A program made the translations under genes and the position numbers. A stretch of 55,297 nt of DNA from NCBI GenBank assembly GCA_021108075.1, contig JAIORP010000209.1, forward strand, positions 1-55,297. The letters run 5' to 3'. The notes under the pieces were generated by a model that was given only the letters and a program-made list of their open reading frames with translations, did not search any database and was not told the origin of the DNA. This DNA comes from Candidatus Omnitrophota bacterium (lineage in GTDB: Bacteria; Omnitrophota; Gorgyraeia; Zapsychrales; Zapsychraceae). Numbering within the stretch: the first letter of the stretch is position 1; every line of letters starts with the position of its first letter. This document shows, piece after piece, positions 18,699-27,289 of the stretch.

Positions 18699-19370
18699 AT
18701 GATGGTAAAACGTTTGTTTGGATTAGTTGTGCTTTGTCTCATTTGTTCGTCCTGTGCTACGACGACGTACCTATCTAAGGAAGAACGGGACGAAAGTCTT
18801 CAGTTTCGTCCTGAGCAAGGAATGGCAAACTTGTATATAACACTAAAAAGTCGTGCTTTGGGACATACGATTAAGAATCATTTTTATGTCATTGATTCAA
18901 GTGATGTTGCTTATTATTCCGAGATAACGTTTGGGTCATTTGCTCATTTTCAGCTGGAACCGGGTGAATACACGATCATATCTGGTCGTCAATCCGCTAA
19001 AATTGTGTTAGAAAGCGATGAGAATCATTATTATGAATTTTTGAGACGAATCTATAAAAATAAAGCTGAAAAGATGTTAGCTAAGCAAAATAGGGTTCCC
19101 ACCCACACCCTCGTTAAAAAGAAATTCAATAAAACTTGGGCTTTATTAAATTATGGGATGGAATACTCTAATGTCATTAATATCATCCCAGGGCTGGATA
19201 AAAGAGGTAACCCTAAAATTATAAATGAGAAAAAAAAGGGCGACATTCTTCTGACTCTCGATGAAGGACTAATGGTTTTCAAGGAATATAAATTGAAGAA
19301 TTGGTCATTAACGGTTTCCAAAGATAAGATTTTTTATATCGGGGATAATTTCGTTACGTTTAATAATTAG
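18699..19370 (+). CDS. DUF2846-like lipoprotein
   Basis: This 223-residue protein has a hydrophobic signal and lipobox CSSC (Cys19). The mature N-terminal domain (about 38-115) alternates strands with FQLEPGEYTI, the pattern I associate with DUF2846-type lipoproteins, where a strand-rich domain displays a Pro-Gly-x-[YH]-T-[IL] turn. The C-terminal half is Lys-rich and unassigned. AGAGAGGA precedes the start. It is third in the lipoprotein operon. The family assignment is from pattern memory only. Confidence 0.6.
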   Translation: MMVKRLFGLVVLCLICSSCATTTYLSKEERDESLQFRPEQGMANLYITLKSRALGHTIKNHFYVIDSSDVAYYSEITFGSFAHFQLEPGEYTIISGRQSAKIVLESDENHYYEFLRRIYKNKAEKMLAKQNRVPTHTLVKKKFNKTWALLNYGMEYSNVINIIPGLDKRGNPKIINEKKKGDILLTLDEGLMVFKEYKLKNWSLTVSKDKIFYIGDNFVTFNN

Positions 19371-19389
19371 ATCATACGGGAGAACAATC

Positions 19390-19773
19390 ATGAAAAATAT
19401 GACGTTGGCCATTTTAATACTTGTTTTGTTCACTAATTCAGGTTGTTCAGTCGCAATGGCCTTGAAGGGTACAAGAAAAAAAGATACCGCCTCATTATCA
19501 ATCGGAACAGCCAGAACGACAGTTCTTAAGACATTAGGCGACCCCGCGGAAACTAAAGAAACTCCGGCGGGACTTATAGATATCTTTAACTATACTGTTG
19601 ATGACAAATCTAGTCCTGGGCGAGCGTTTGGTCATCTATTCATGGATGTGTTCTCTTTCTTTTTATGGGAACTGCATAGCACTGAATATGAGTCGACGAG
19701 AGGGACCTATGAAACGATAAAAGTGGAATATGATCAAGATAATAATGTTGTGAGAATGTATCAGGAGAAATAG
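19390..19773 (+). CDS. SmpA/OmlA (BamE)-like small lipoprotein
   Basis: This 127-residue lipoprotein has lipobox NSGC (Cys19). The segment LSIGTARTTVLKTLGDPAET is the helix-turn signature of SmpA/OmlA-type domains (I/L-x-x-G-x-[ST]-x-x-x-V-x-x-x-[LF]-G-x-P), followed by strands ending in IKVEYDQDNNVVRM. BamE proteins of this fold assist outer-membrane protein assembly, but many paralogues have other, unknown roles. It is last in the lipoprotein operon. No clear terminator was seen after the stop. Confidence 0.65.
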   Translation: MKNMTLAILILVLFTNSGCSVAMALKGTRKKDTASLSIGTARTTVLKTLGDPAETKETPAGLIDIFNYTVDDKSSPGRAFGHLFMDVFSFFLWELHSTEYESTRGTYETIKVEYDQDNNVVRMYQEK

Positions 19774-20218
19774 CCACTACGTTTTTAAGCTAACAGAGGT
19801 CGCTTCATTCAAGTTTTAGATAAGTCTCAGAATTGTATCCCGATCGTTTGTTTTAAGAGATCGTATGGGTGCGGTACGATAGAAAATGGAGTTGGTGTCA
19901 TATTCAAAGAATTTCTATGAAGTCTTCGGCCCTTCTTTGCCGTTCAATAGATATTATTATTGATATGTAGAAACTTCATACACAAGGAGCATGTATTGTT
20001 CCGGTTGAGGCTTTTCCCTGTCAAATATCTCTATAGCGGAGTAGCGCCATTTGTTGCGGATTTATTTACCTCGGCACTTGCCTCCACGGTTGTCTTTCAC
20101 TTAAAACCATTGGCGACCCTCTTTTTGGATTCGATTTCTCCAACCTCACTATCGCATAACAGTATTTTTTAAATTTAATTTTTTCACTATGAAATATGCA
20201 CAATGTCACACCATACGT
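19774..20218. other. Gene-free stretch with a possible coding relic
   Basis: Two genes converge on these 445 bases and no intact gene was found. A plus-strand frame at 19960-20172 is not credible: its start is unsupported and its composition is odd. On the minus strand (about 20150 down to 20030) a 39-codon stretch has strongly coding-like composition (EVGEIESKKRVANGFK, one TGA, then KTTVEASAEVNKSATNGA) and probably represents a decayed gene. No terminator with a clean stem and U-tail was seen. Confidence 0.35.
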
Positions 20219-20596
20219 CTATTCGTCTTTCGATTTAACACAAGTATAAATTTTTATAGCCGTATTTCCCCCATCAAAGCAGCCCATCACTTGTTGATGT
20301 TTTTTTGATTGATCTTTGCTTATTCGGGCCCGCTCTTGGCACCACTTCTTTTGTTTTTCTAATTTTTTTGTATCGTTGCTTCTATCAATTTTATGGCTGG
20401 AAAAACTGCTTGAGAAACTTGGAGAAGGAGGTGCGTAATAAGATTCATACGAATCTAAAGCTTTATAGTAACCTGCTGTGCCGGTGCCACTTGACGAGGC
20501 CTCGGTTAAGGCGGCTATCTGTGCATGACTTTTGCGATTACTGGGTGATTGATAGGTCTGGGCTGTCTCCAATACTTGTCCTAGCAACCAGATCAT
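20219..20596 (-). CDS. Hypothetical protein, possibly cut by a neighbouring insertion
   Basis: This 125-residue frame has a Ser/Tyr-rich middle (YESYYAPPSPSFSSSFSS), a Lys/Gln-rich charged stretch and Cys residues near the end. There is no recognisable domain and no signal peptide at this start. The start lies about 20 bases from the first inverted-repeat arm of the transposase relic on its upstream side. The true N-terminus may therefore have been removed by insertion, or the frame may not be a gene. Confidence 0.35.
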   Translation of the reverse strand: MIWLLGQVLETAQTYQSPSNRKSHAQIAALTEASSSGTGTAGYYKALDSYESYYAPPSPSFSSSFSSHKIDRSNDTKKLEKQKKWCQERARISKDQSKKHQQVMGCFDGGNTAIKIYTCVKSKDE

Positions 20597-20621
20597 GAGA
20601 TTATAACACAGTTAAAATTGA

Positions 20622-20669
20622 GTAACACTCGAAATTAGTTTTTGAGAAAAAACCGCAAAGGAGTGTTAC
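20622..20669 (+). promoter_or_regulatory. Hairpin covering the transposase ribosome-binding site
   Basis: GTAACACTC (20622-20630) and GAGTGTTAC (20661-20669) are perfect nine-base inverted repeats ending one base before the transposase ATG. The second arm includes the end of the Shine-Dalgarno AAAGGAG. In RNA the stem would hide the ribosome site, a known way for insertion sequences to limit translation from outside promoters. The outer arm could equally be part of the element's left end. Confidence 0.5.
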
Positions 20670-20670
20670 C

Positions 20671-21069
20671 ATGAAAGTGATCAAATCCAAGAAGAATTAC
20701 CCCAGCAAATCGAATCAATCCAATCAAAAAAGACCAAATAAAACTGCGAACCGTTATCCGTTTGAGTTCAGACTGCGGGCTGTCCGGCTTTATGAGCAAG
20801 AACAATACAGCTTTGATTTTATCAGCAACCAGCTGGGTGTCAGCAAGTCAACCATTGGAAAATGGGTCAAACGACATCGGGAACAGGGTGAAGCTGGCCT
20901 TCGCCCCCAACGAGGTCAAAAAAGGTCCCGTCAAATAAGCGACACAATCAAGAATGAAATCATCCGGGTCAAAAAGAACAACAAACTATTTGGAAGCAAG
21001 CGCATCTCTGACTTCCTCCGACGAATTTGTTTTATCAAGGCGAGCCCGGAGACCGTCCGGACTCATTAA
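20671..21069 (+). pseudogene. Truncated transposase (HTH N-terminal part)
   Basis: The 132-residue product holds only the DNA-binding part of an IS3/IS481/IS630-type transposase. Residues about 28-75 include FEFRLRAVRLYEQEQYSF and LGVSKSTIGKWVKRHREQG, a clear helix-turn-helix, followed by GSKRISDFLRR. The DDE catalytic domain is missing: the frame stops at 21069 shortly after SPETVR, where an intact protein would continue. Downstream DNA in another frame belongs to an unrelated gene relic. The ATG has a good but structurally masked ribosome site. It is a dead mobile element. Confidence 0.8.
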
Positions 21070-21524
21070 TCGACACAAAACGTCTAAGACCCAAGCGATC
21101 AACATCGGGAAGCCCTTATGCATTTGAGAAAGGGAAAAGACTCCAAACGATTGAATATCACCACGACCAATTATTCATGCAACGGAAAGGAAATGAAGAA
21201 GATCTTTTTGAAGACACCCAAGATATCGCTTCTCTTTTATATAAATTTATCCATCATGCAGATACTGAAGAGATATTTGTCGCTAATTTCAACTATTCTA
21301 GAGAGATATATTTCCTAATCGGGAAGCAGGTGTCCTTAAAGGGGAAACCGAAAAAAGAGATGTCATTGATTAGAGCTAAATTGTTTAGCGCAAAGAAGGA
21401 TACGACTATTGATGTAGATATTTATTATATTCAGCAAAACAACAAAAATATCCCTGTACGGATCGAATTGCAGACCAAACCGTTCAAGACAATCTTATCG
21501 CTGGTGAAGAAAAAAGATGAATAG
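21070..21524 (+). pseudogene. C-terminal fragment of a DUF3108-like protein
   Basis: An open frame (from 21027, shifted relative to the transposase) encodes about 140 residues. Elements resemble the end of DUF3108 envelope proteins: an acidic/aromatic stretch (EDLFEDTQDIASLLYKF, compare the usual D-[IV]-x-S-x-x-Y), then a strand, and IPVRIELQTKPFKTILSLV close to the stop. The start of such a protein, including its signal peptide, is absent and replaced by transposase sequence. The gene seems to have been cut by the insertion. The family match is from memory and moderate. Confidence 0.45.
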
Positions 21525-21697
21525 GGTCTTATATCTTATGCACATGAATACATTGTCCGGTCTTTGAAGCAGTTTTCTATCGCTGTAACAATCCCTTATT
21601 CAAGATGAAGCATGTAGTAGCGTCCAAAGCCCCTGACGAAAAAAATAGAACTTAAGTTACTGAGATTAAACGAGCAGAAAGGAACTATACTATTATT

Positions 21698-22117
21698 TCA
21701 GAGGATATCATATTTGGGATTATCAATAACTTCATTAGCAACGATTTTTTGAATATTCCTTATAACATCTTCTTCAATGTTATAAAACTCAAAAACAATT
21801 ACTAATGCATCAAATAAATAATTTATATATGGCACCAATTGCTCTTCATTCTTTACGATTAATTCATAAGGTAGCCATAGTCCCCAATTTATAACTTTAT
21901 TCCTTTTATCAAAATCAGGACCCTTGACTTCAACTCTTTTAGTCGTACTATTTGTTGAAATTATTAAACCTAAAAAAAGGTCCTTATCTTTTTCGTCGAA
22001 ATGATAAGGTTGCATCACATGTTCTTCTAATTTTTGCCGTATTAATTTTCTTACCTTAAAAGATATAGAAAATTCGCAACCCTGCTCAAGATATAAGCTA
22101 CTTATTGTAAGTTTCAT
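21698..22117 (-). CDS. Candidate immunity protein for the adjacent RHS toxin
   Basis: This 139-residue cytosolic protein has no signal. It starts 17 bases after the RHS-toxin stop on the same strand, the standard position for a cognate immunity gene. The sequence is acidic, with a strand (LFLGLIISTNST), a central VEVKGPDFDKRNKVINWGLW and a helical end. This reminds me of the Imm44-type immunity family, but I cannot verify it. No clear ribosome site is seen, so it may depend on coupled translation. No downstream partner was found. Confidence 0.6.
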   Translation of the reverse strand: MKLTISSLYLEQGCEFSISFKVRKLIRQKLEEHVMQPYHFDEKDKDLFLGLIISTNSTTKRVEVKGPDFDKRNKVINWGLWLPYELIVKNEEQLVPYINYLFDALVIVFEFYNIEEDVIRNIQKIVANEVIDNPKYDIL

Positions 22118-22134
22118 AAAATAATACTATAAAG

Positions 22135-23643
22135 TTATTTTAATAGAAAAAAATGTCCTGGATTTAGACGTGACAACTCTCCAGTTACATGTAACATGTT
22201 TTTAATATATGAAATTTCTATTTGTTTGATAGAATAGGTACTTATGCTTGGATGTTCATATATAATCCTACCAGTAATGTCAGACCCTGAAAATATCTTG
22301 TTTAATCTATTTAATTGACTTTGCAAACGAACGGGAAAGCCTGATTTAGACATATTAGTCATATCTGCTTTCCCGTACTTAAAAAGGACTGAATCCATTT
22401 CTATTTCATATATAGCTTGATGTCCAATGTAAGAATTCGAATTCTTATGTATGGAAACATCATCCAAAGAGGATAAAGTTTTATCCAAAACCGAAGCGGT
22501 ATTGGATGCCTGTTGCCTCAAAGCATTGCTCACTGTTATACCGGAAGCTGCAGTAAAAATACCTCCAACTCCTGCATCCAACCAATCAGAAACACCTTCC
22601 GAGGCACCCATCAACTGGAAACCCTGACTGGTTGCTGTCCGATGCCTCTCTCCAGTCCAGGACGTACTCCAACCAGCCACTGCATGGTCCATTCCATGGG
22701 CAAAAGTTATGCCACCGAGAACAGATCCAATACCTGTCCAACTGAATAGCCCTCCTGCATAAAGGCCTAATGCTACTTCACCAGCACCACCAACAAGAGC
22801 ACCTAATTCTCTTTCGAACAAATTAAAATCATCTTCCCATGATGAAAAGTAATTCCAATCTTCATAACTCCAACTGTAGAAACTCGTTGTATGCCCGCTC
22901 GGATCCACATACTTCAACGGATTATTCAGCACATACGTGTACCGGTTATAGTTCTGTGTATCGTTCGGATCAGGCACGATAGTATCAGCCTGGGTAAAGC
23001 GACCCAACTCCGGATCGTAGTAACGGGCATTGTAGAAATATAACTCCGTCTCTTGGTCCAGATACTGATCGGTGTAGTAGTAAGACGCTATTTCCGCCGC
23101 GCTGCCGAAGTAATCATGATAGCTGATCTTGCCATACGGCTCATACCAGACTTCCTCCTGTTTAAAGCCTTCGCCGTTGGTGCGGATATTCAAACCCCCG
23201 AGATGATCACTGTGGTAAAAATGTTGAAATCCGTCACGCACGGTTGCGACACGGGTTGATCCCATAAAAACCGCTGTGCTGACGTGATCGTTGGTCTCTT
23301 CATACAAACTGCCGACAAAAACTGTCGTCAATCCGTCCGTAAAGACACTGCTGCCGCCTATGCCAAAGAGCGAACCGAAAGACATCTTATTATGCACCAG
23401 ATATCCTTCAGCACCCACAAAGTAATTGTGGTGTTGATCAACTTCGATATTATACACCCGCACCTGATGGGGCACGTCTATTTTCTGAAGGAATTCGATC
23501 GCACGGTCGGTTAAATCCATCCCAAGCAGCGGATCATCCATCGACAGCTTGCCGATCCTGCGCCATTCACCTTGGGTGTAATCGATTTTCTTGACCCGAC
23601 CGTCATCACCGTCATAGGCGTATTCAGCAATGGTATCATTATT
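22135..23643 (-). pseudogene. 5'-truncated RHS gene: Hint remnant, RHS core, toxin-like tip
   Basis: The open frame reaches 23643, where a TAG ends similarity, so the N-terminal shell is missing. It may be translated from ATG 23541 (468 residues). Order from 23643: one YD repeat (AEYAYDGDDGRVKKIDY), a Hint-domain end (YNIEVDQHHNYFVGAEGYLV), the RHS core (YNARYYDPELGRFTQADTI … NNPLKYVDPSGH), a Gly-rich hydrophobic linker, and a C-terminal domain of about 100 residues. The tip has VYEIEM-like strands, FKYGKAD, an Arg in GFPVRLQSQL, and a later QIEISYI. This pattern recalls URI/GIY-YIG-like nuclease toxins, tentatively. The Hint remnant lies before the core, not after it. It is probably a displaced RHS tip cassette with its immunity gene downstream. 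Confidence 0.75.
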
Positions 23644-23735
23644 CTAACTGCTAAAAAATAACTATAAAAATAAATGCTTCATAGAATAATTCTCCCTATC
23701 GACCAATCAGGGGTCCCTTTTTTCGTCGTCTTTTT

Positions 23736-24986
23736 TTATGCCGTGAAATTGTCCAGGGCTAACAGCGTGTTGAGGAAATCTGAGGGCGGCGGGATATTTT
23801 TATACAGGCGTTTGATCCGGTTCCCCAGCTGGCAAATGATTTCATAATTTATGGTTCGCGCGTGAGCGGCTAATTCGTCAGCCGTAATCACCCCGGTCTT
23901 GTCCTTCCCCAGAATCGTCACCGGTGTTCCAACTTTTAATGTCCGTTTATATTTTAATTGAACAGCCGAAAGGTCAATGATGATCTGGTTCATGGTCACA
24001 TTGCCGATCACAGGACAACGGACACCTTTGACCAGGACATCGGCTTTATTGGAAAGACAACGGAAGTAACCATCACTATACCCTATAGAAATAATCGCCA
24101 CAGGGATGTCTTCTTTGGCCTTAAACGTATGCCCGTAGCTGACCCCATGCCCTTTCTTGATCGTCTTGATGAAAATGATCCGAGATCTGACCGTCATCGC
24201 CGGTTTCAATTTAATCTTCGCGGACAACCTGGGATCGGGATACAGGCCGTAAATCATTAATCCCGGTCGCACCAAATTCAGCACATGTGTTTGATAACCG
24301 ACTAATCCCATGCTGTTCGCGCCATGGATGAACGGGATAACCATACCTTTTTGATCCAACCGGGTCACCAGATCACACAATTGTTGTATTTGCATTTGTG
24401 TAAACGACCGGTCCGTGTCAGCGACGGGAAAATGAGTATAAATACCCTGAATGGTCAGATGACGCAGTTTAAAAAGACTTTGAACAAATTCAAAAGCATC
24501 CCTGTGCCAAATGCCTAATCGGCCCATCCCGGTATCTACCTTGACATGAATATTAATCCTGCGTTTCTTCCGTTGGGCGTACGCGTTGAGACCCCGGGCG
24601 ATGGGCAGAGAACCCACGGTTGGAATAAACCGATAATCACCGATACAGGGAATATGGTCTGCCAGGGTGCTTTCAAATAATAAAATCGGCTTTTTAATGC
24701 CTAAACGCCTGAGTCGCATCCCTTCAAAAATATTTGACACTCCGAAAAAATCGACTGTCTCGTCATCCAACAATAACGCGACTTTTTCCATTCCATGCCC
24801 GTAAGCATCCGCCTTGATGACAGCAAGAATATGCGTGTGCGAGAATGCATGTTTCGGTTTATTTTTCCGTGTGGGCAAATAAAATTTGTTTTGATCGACG
24901 ATTCGTCTTATCTGACGGATATTGTGACGAATCGCTGCCATATCAATTTCAGCCCAGGTCAATAAGGAGAGATCTCGTTTAGACAT
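23736..24986 (-). CDS. alr: Alanine racemase
   Basis: This PLP enzyme converts L- to D-alanine for peptidoglycan. AVIKADAYGHG carries the PLP lysine (about Lys58), GVSYGHTF the second catalytic base Tyr, and VKVDTGMGRLG and GYSDGYFR are family motifs. The length (416 residues) is slightly above the usual 360-390 because a basic insert (about residues 33-50) precedes the lysine motif. The frame extends to 25073, overlapping tsaB. I chose ATG 24986 (MSKRDLSLLTWAEID), which leaves a 16-base gap after tsaB. It is the last gene of the long minus-strand block. Confidence 0.95.
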   Translation of the reverse strand: MSKRDLSLLTWAEIDMAAIRHNIRQIRRIVDQNKFYLPTRKNKPKHAFSHTHILAVIKADAYGHGMEKVALLLDDETVDFFGVSNIFEGMRLRRLGIKKPILLFESTLADHIPCIGDYRFIPTVGSLPIARGLNAYAQRKKRRINIHVKVDTGMGRLGIWHRDAFEFVQSLFKLRHLTIQGIYTHFPVADTDRSFTQMQIQQLCDLVTRLDQKGMVIPFIHGANSMGLVGYQTHVLNLVRPGLMIYGLYPDPRLSAKIKLKPAMTVRSRIIFIKTIKKGHGVSYGHTFKAKEDIPVAIISIGYSDGYFRCLSNKADVLVKGVRCPVIGNVTMNQIIIDLSAVQLKYKRTLKVGTPVTILGKDKTGVITADELAAHARTINYEIICQLGNRIKRLYKNIPPPSDFLNTLLALDNFTA

Positions 24987-25002
24987 AAATAAACTCTGAT
25001 GA

Positions 25003-25692
25003 TTATTTCTTTTTCTTCGGTCGAATTTGACAATCCTGTGGATATAAATACAATGGGACAATATTATCAACATCTTCCCATTGCCGCGCTTTAAAGCGGC
25101 CCCATAACAACTCCCCCAAAATTCTTGCGTGGGGATGCCAGGCGGATTCCCGCGTGAAGGAGCTCTGAATGTTCTTACTCGACTCTACTTCCGGCCGGCA
25201 CACTGTGATTCCATCACCTGTAAAATGAATATCACCCTTTAAACGTTTTAATATGTCCTGAATGGAACTTAAGGCATATTCCGAGCGGGAACGGCACTGC
25301 CCGTCATGATAGTCATACGAACAGGTATACAGCAATTGCCGCCGGGCATCACACATGACACACACAATCCCGTCAGAACAGCCGGACTGACGCGCCAGGA
25401 CATCCAGGCTTGAAACAGCAACGACAGGTTTGTTTTGAGCTGTCGCCAGCCCTTTTATCGTTGCCAGTCCAATCCGTAAGCCCGTAAAAGAACCCGGTCC
25501 GGATCCCACTCCGAATCCATCAAAATCATTCAGGGTTAAACCGCTCATTTTTGTTATCTCAAGAATGGACGGCATAATCGTGGACGACAGGATTTTCCGC
25601 GCGGGTTTATGGCGAAACCGTCTGACTTGACCGGCGATAACAACAGCGAGGCTTAAATATTTGGATGACGTATCCAGGCATAATATTTTCAT
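25003..25692 (-). CDS. tsaB: tRNA threonylcarbamoyladenosine protein TsaB
   Basis: This is an ASKHA-fold partner of TsaD in making the t6A modification at position 37 of ANN-decoding tRNAs. The N-terminal MKILCLDTSSKYLSLAVV and the signature GVGSGPGSFTGLRIGLATIK (about 68-87) identify it. At 229 residues it has the usual length. TsaB lacks catalysis itself and stabilises the TsaD-TsaE complex. It follows tsaE after six bases, so the two t6A genes are co-expressed. tsaD is not in the window. Confidence 0.93.
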   Translation of the reverse strand: MKILCLDTSSKYLSLAVVIAGQVRRFRHKPARKILSSTIMPSILEITKMSGLTLNDFDGFGVGSGPGSFTGLRIGLATIKGLATAQNKPVVAVSSLDVLARQSGCSDGIVCVMCDARRQLLYTCSYDYHDGQCRSRSEYALSSIQDILKRLKGDIHFTGDGITVCRPEVESSKNIQSSFTRESAWHPHARILGELLWGRFKARQWEDVDNIVPLYLYPQDCQIRPKKKK

Positions 25693-25698
25693 AACAAT

Positions 25699-26190
25699 TT
25701 ATTTTAGCTCAACCTTATCTTCCTGAATATGATTAAAAAAATCCTGATAACTCTTCCCGACGATGGACACAAAAATGCGGCGGCGGTCCCGCGCAACATG
25801 TTTAAATTCAATCTTTATGTAATCTGTCGGCATAAACGGGCCAAAGCGCTCAGGCCATTCAACCAGAGCGACCCCTTCGCCAAAAACAAACTCTTCATAA
25901 CCAAGGCCCATCACTTGTTGGGGATCCTCGAGGCGGTACAGATCGAGGTGGTAGACCGGCAACTTACCCTGATAGACATTCATCAGGGTAAAAGACGGAC
26001 TGTGCACTTTGTTTGCCGGTATCTTCAACCCTTTCGCGAGGCCTTTCACAAAGGTCGTTTTACCGCTGCCCAAATCCCCGAACAAACAAACAATAGTGGC
26101 TGCCCGCATGTACGCGGCGAATGACCGGCCCAGATTCATCGTCGCCCGGCTGTTGTTCGATCGAAATGTCAGCACAGTTTTTTTAGACAT
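25699..26190 (-). CDS. tsaE: tRNA threonylcarbamoyladenosine ATPase TsaE
   Basis: This P-loop ATPase needed for t6A synthesis has Walker A GDLGSGKTT (about 38-46), the switch region SPSFTLMNVY and the family signature LVEWPERFG (about 125). The 163 residues are normal for TsaE. It sits directly upstream of tsaB, and the thiL-tsaE-tsaB neighbourhood also occurs in Bacillus (ydiA-ydiB-ydiC). A repeat element lies between it and the thiL stop. Confidence 0.93.
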   Translation of the reverse strand: MSKKTVLTFRSNNSRATMNLGRSFAAYMRAATIVCLFGDLGSGKTTFVKGLAKGLKIPANKVHSPSFTLMNVYQGKLPVYHLDLYRLEDPQQVMGLGYEEFVFGEGVALVEWPERFGPFMPTDYIKIEFKHVARDRRRIFVSIVGKSYQDFFNHIQEDKVELK

Positions 26191-26225
26191 CTTATTACAC
26201 GCGTAAAATGCTCATGATATAAAAA

Positions 26226-26310
26226 ATACCAGGCGCGTTAATTAAAAAAATGATGAAAAAATTAGTCAAAATTGGACACTGAAAAGAAAAGCAGAATCGG
26301 ATTTGGTATA
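26226..26310. repeat. Intergenic inverted-end element, diverged copy (D)
   Basis: The ends ATACCAGGCGCGTTAAT and GAATCGGATTTGGTAT resemble the termini of the better copies at 35207, 38567 and 42645, and it sits in the same kind of place, between two genes (tsaE and thiL). The interior shows no shared hairpin that I can see. It is the weakest member of the family. Confidence 0.4.
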
Positions 26311-26339
26311 AACAGACAACCTCTATTCATGATTACCAA

Positions 26340-27251
26340 CTAAAAATGATTAAACCCCTCCACCTTTAAAGTCCTGGGCTGCCCATTTTTATCCAACAAC
26401 ACGAAGCCTTCCTTCTTATCGATAATCTTACCGATCTCACCAAAGAAAAACTTGGCTCGCATCTGGTTCTTTACCCGCTTCGCGCGGTCAGCCGGCAGGG
26501 TAAAAAGAAGCTCGTAATCTTCCCCATCCGTCAAGGCCTGATGGACCGTTGCCTTCCGGTTGCGGGGGATTTTATCTTCATAAACAACAGCCCCGACTCC
26601 GCTCTCTTTCATGATATGACTGAGATCGCTACCAAGGCCGTCGGAAATATCGATCATCGATGTCGGCTTAAATTTACCAACGATATATTGCGATTCCATG
26701 ACGCGTGGAATAAATTTTAAATGATGCCCGCTTTGATAGGAACGGCCCAACAGGCCCGTGACAAATATCACATCATCTTTTCTCGCTCCTGAGCGATAAA
26801 CAATTTCTGATTCTTTCGCTTCCCCCAGTAAAGTGACATTGATGATCAATTTCCTGCTCTTAACAGTATCCCCGCCGACAATACACGTTCCGAACTTGAC
26901 AGCAATTTCATTCATGCCGGCATACAATTGATTGACGAACGGCATTTCAACGTCACCTGAAATCCCTATCGAAACAACCGCGTATTTAGGAAGGCCGCCC
27001 ATCGCGGCAACGTCGCTCATGCTACAGGCAATCGCCTTGTGCCCAATCGCCTTGGGTGAATGGTCTTTCGTGAAATGCACATCTTCAACGAGCATGTCCG
27101 TCGTGTAAAGCAATCGTTTACTCGATCCTGGAATCGTGATAACGGCCGCGTCATCTCCGGCTCCTTTTTGAACAAAACGGGTTGTCTTCAAATCTTTGCG
27201 TATTCGATCAATGAGTCCCCATTCACCAATCTCGGATATTTTCTTAGGCAT
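26340..27251 (-). CDS. thiL: Thiamine-monophosphate kinase
   Basis: It phosphorylates thiamine monophosphate to the active diphosphate with ATP. GAGDDAAVI (about 31-39) gives the metal-binding Asp pair, and TTDMLVEDVHF, GGDTVKS and IDISDGLGSDL are ThiL motifs. At 303 residues it has typical length. An upstream TTG (27263) is possible, but ATG 27251 is preceded by GGGGA at a suitable distance. It lies downstream of broken mtnA and upstream of tsaE and may be cotranscribed with both. Confidence 0.93.
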   Translation of the reverse strand: MPKKISEIGEWGLIDRIRKDLKTTRFVQKGAGDDAAVITIPGSSKRLLYTTDMLVEDVHFTKDHSPKAIGHKAIACSMSDVAAMGGLPKYAVVSIGISGDVEMPFVNQLYAGMNEIAVKFGTCIVGGDTVKSRKLIINVTLLGEAKESEIVYRSGARKDDVIFVTGLLGRSYQSGHHLKFIPRVMESQYIVGKFKPTSMIDISDGLGSDLSHIMKESGVGAVVYEDKIPRNRKATVHQALTDGEDYELLFTLPADRAKRVKNQMRAKFFFGEIGKIIDKKEGFVLLDKNGQPRTLKVEGFNHF

Positions 27252-27289
27252 ATTTTTCCCCAATTTAATAAATTATCTCCGGAAGCTGC

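Noticed and set aside
19960..20172. 70-codon plus-strand frame
   Set aside because: No ribosome site, no family resemblance, and it overlaps the minus-strand relic.
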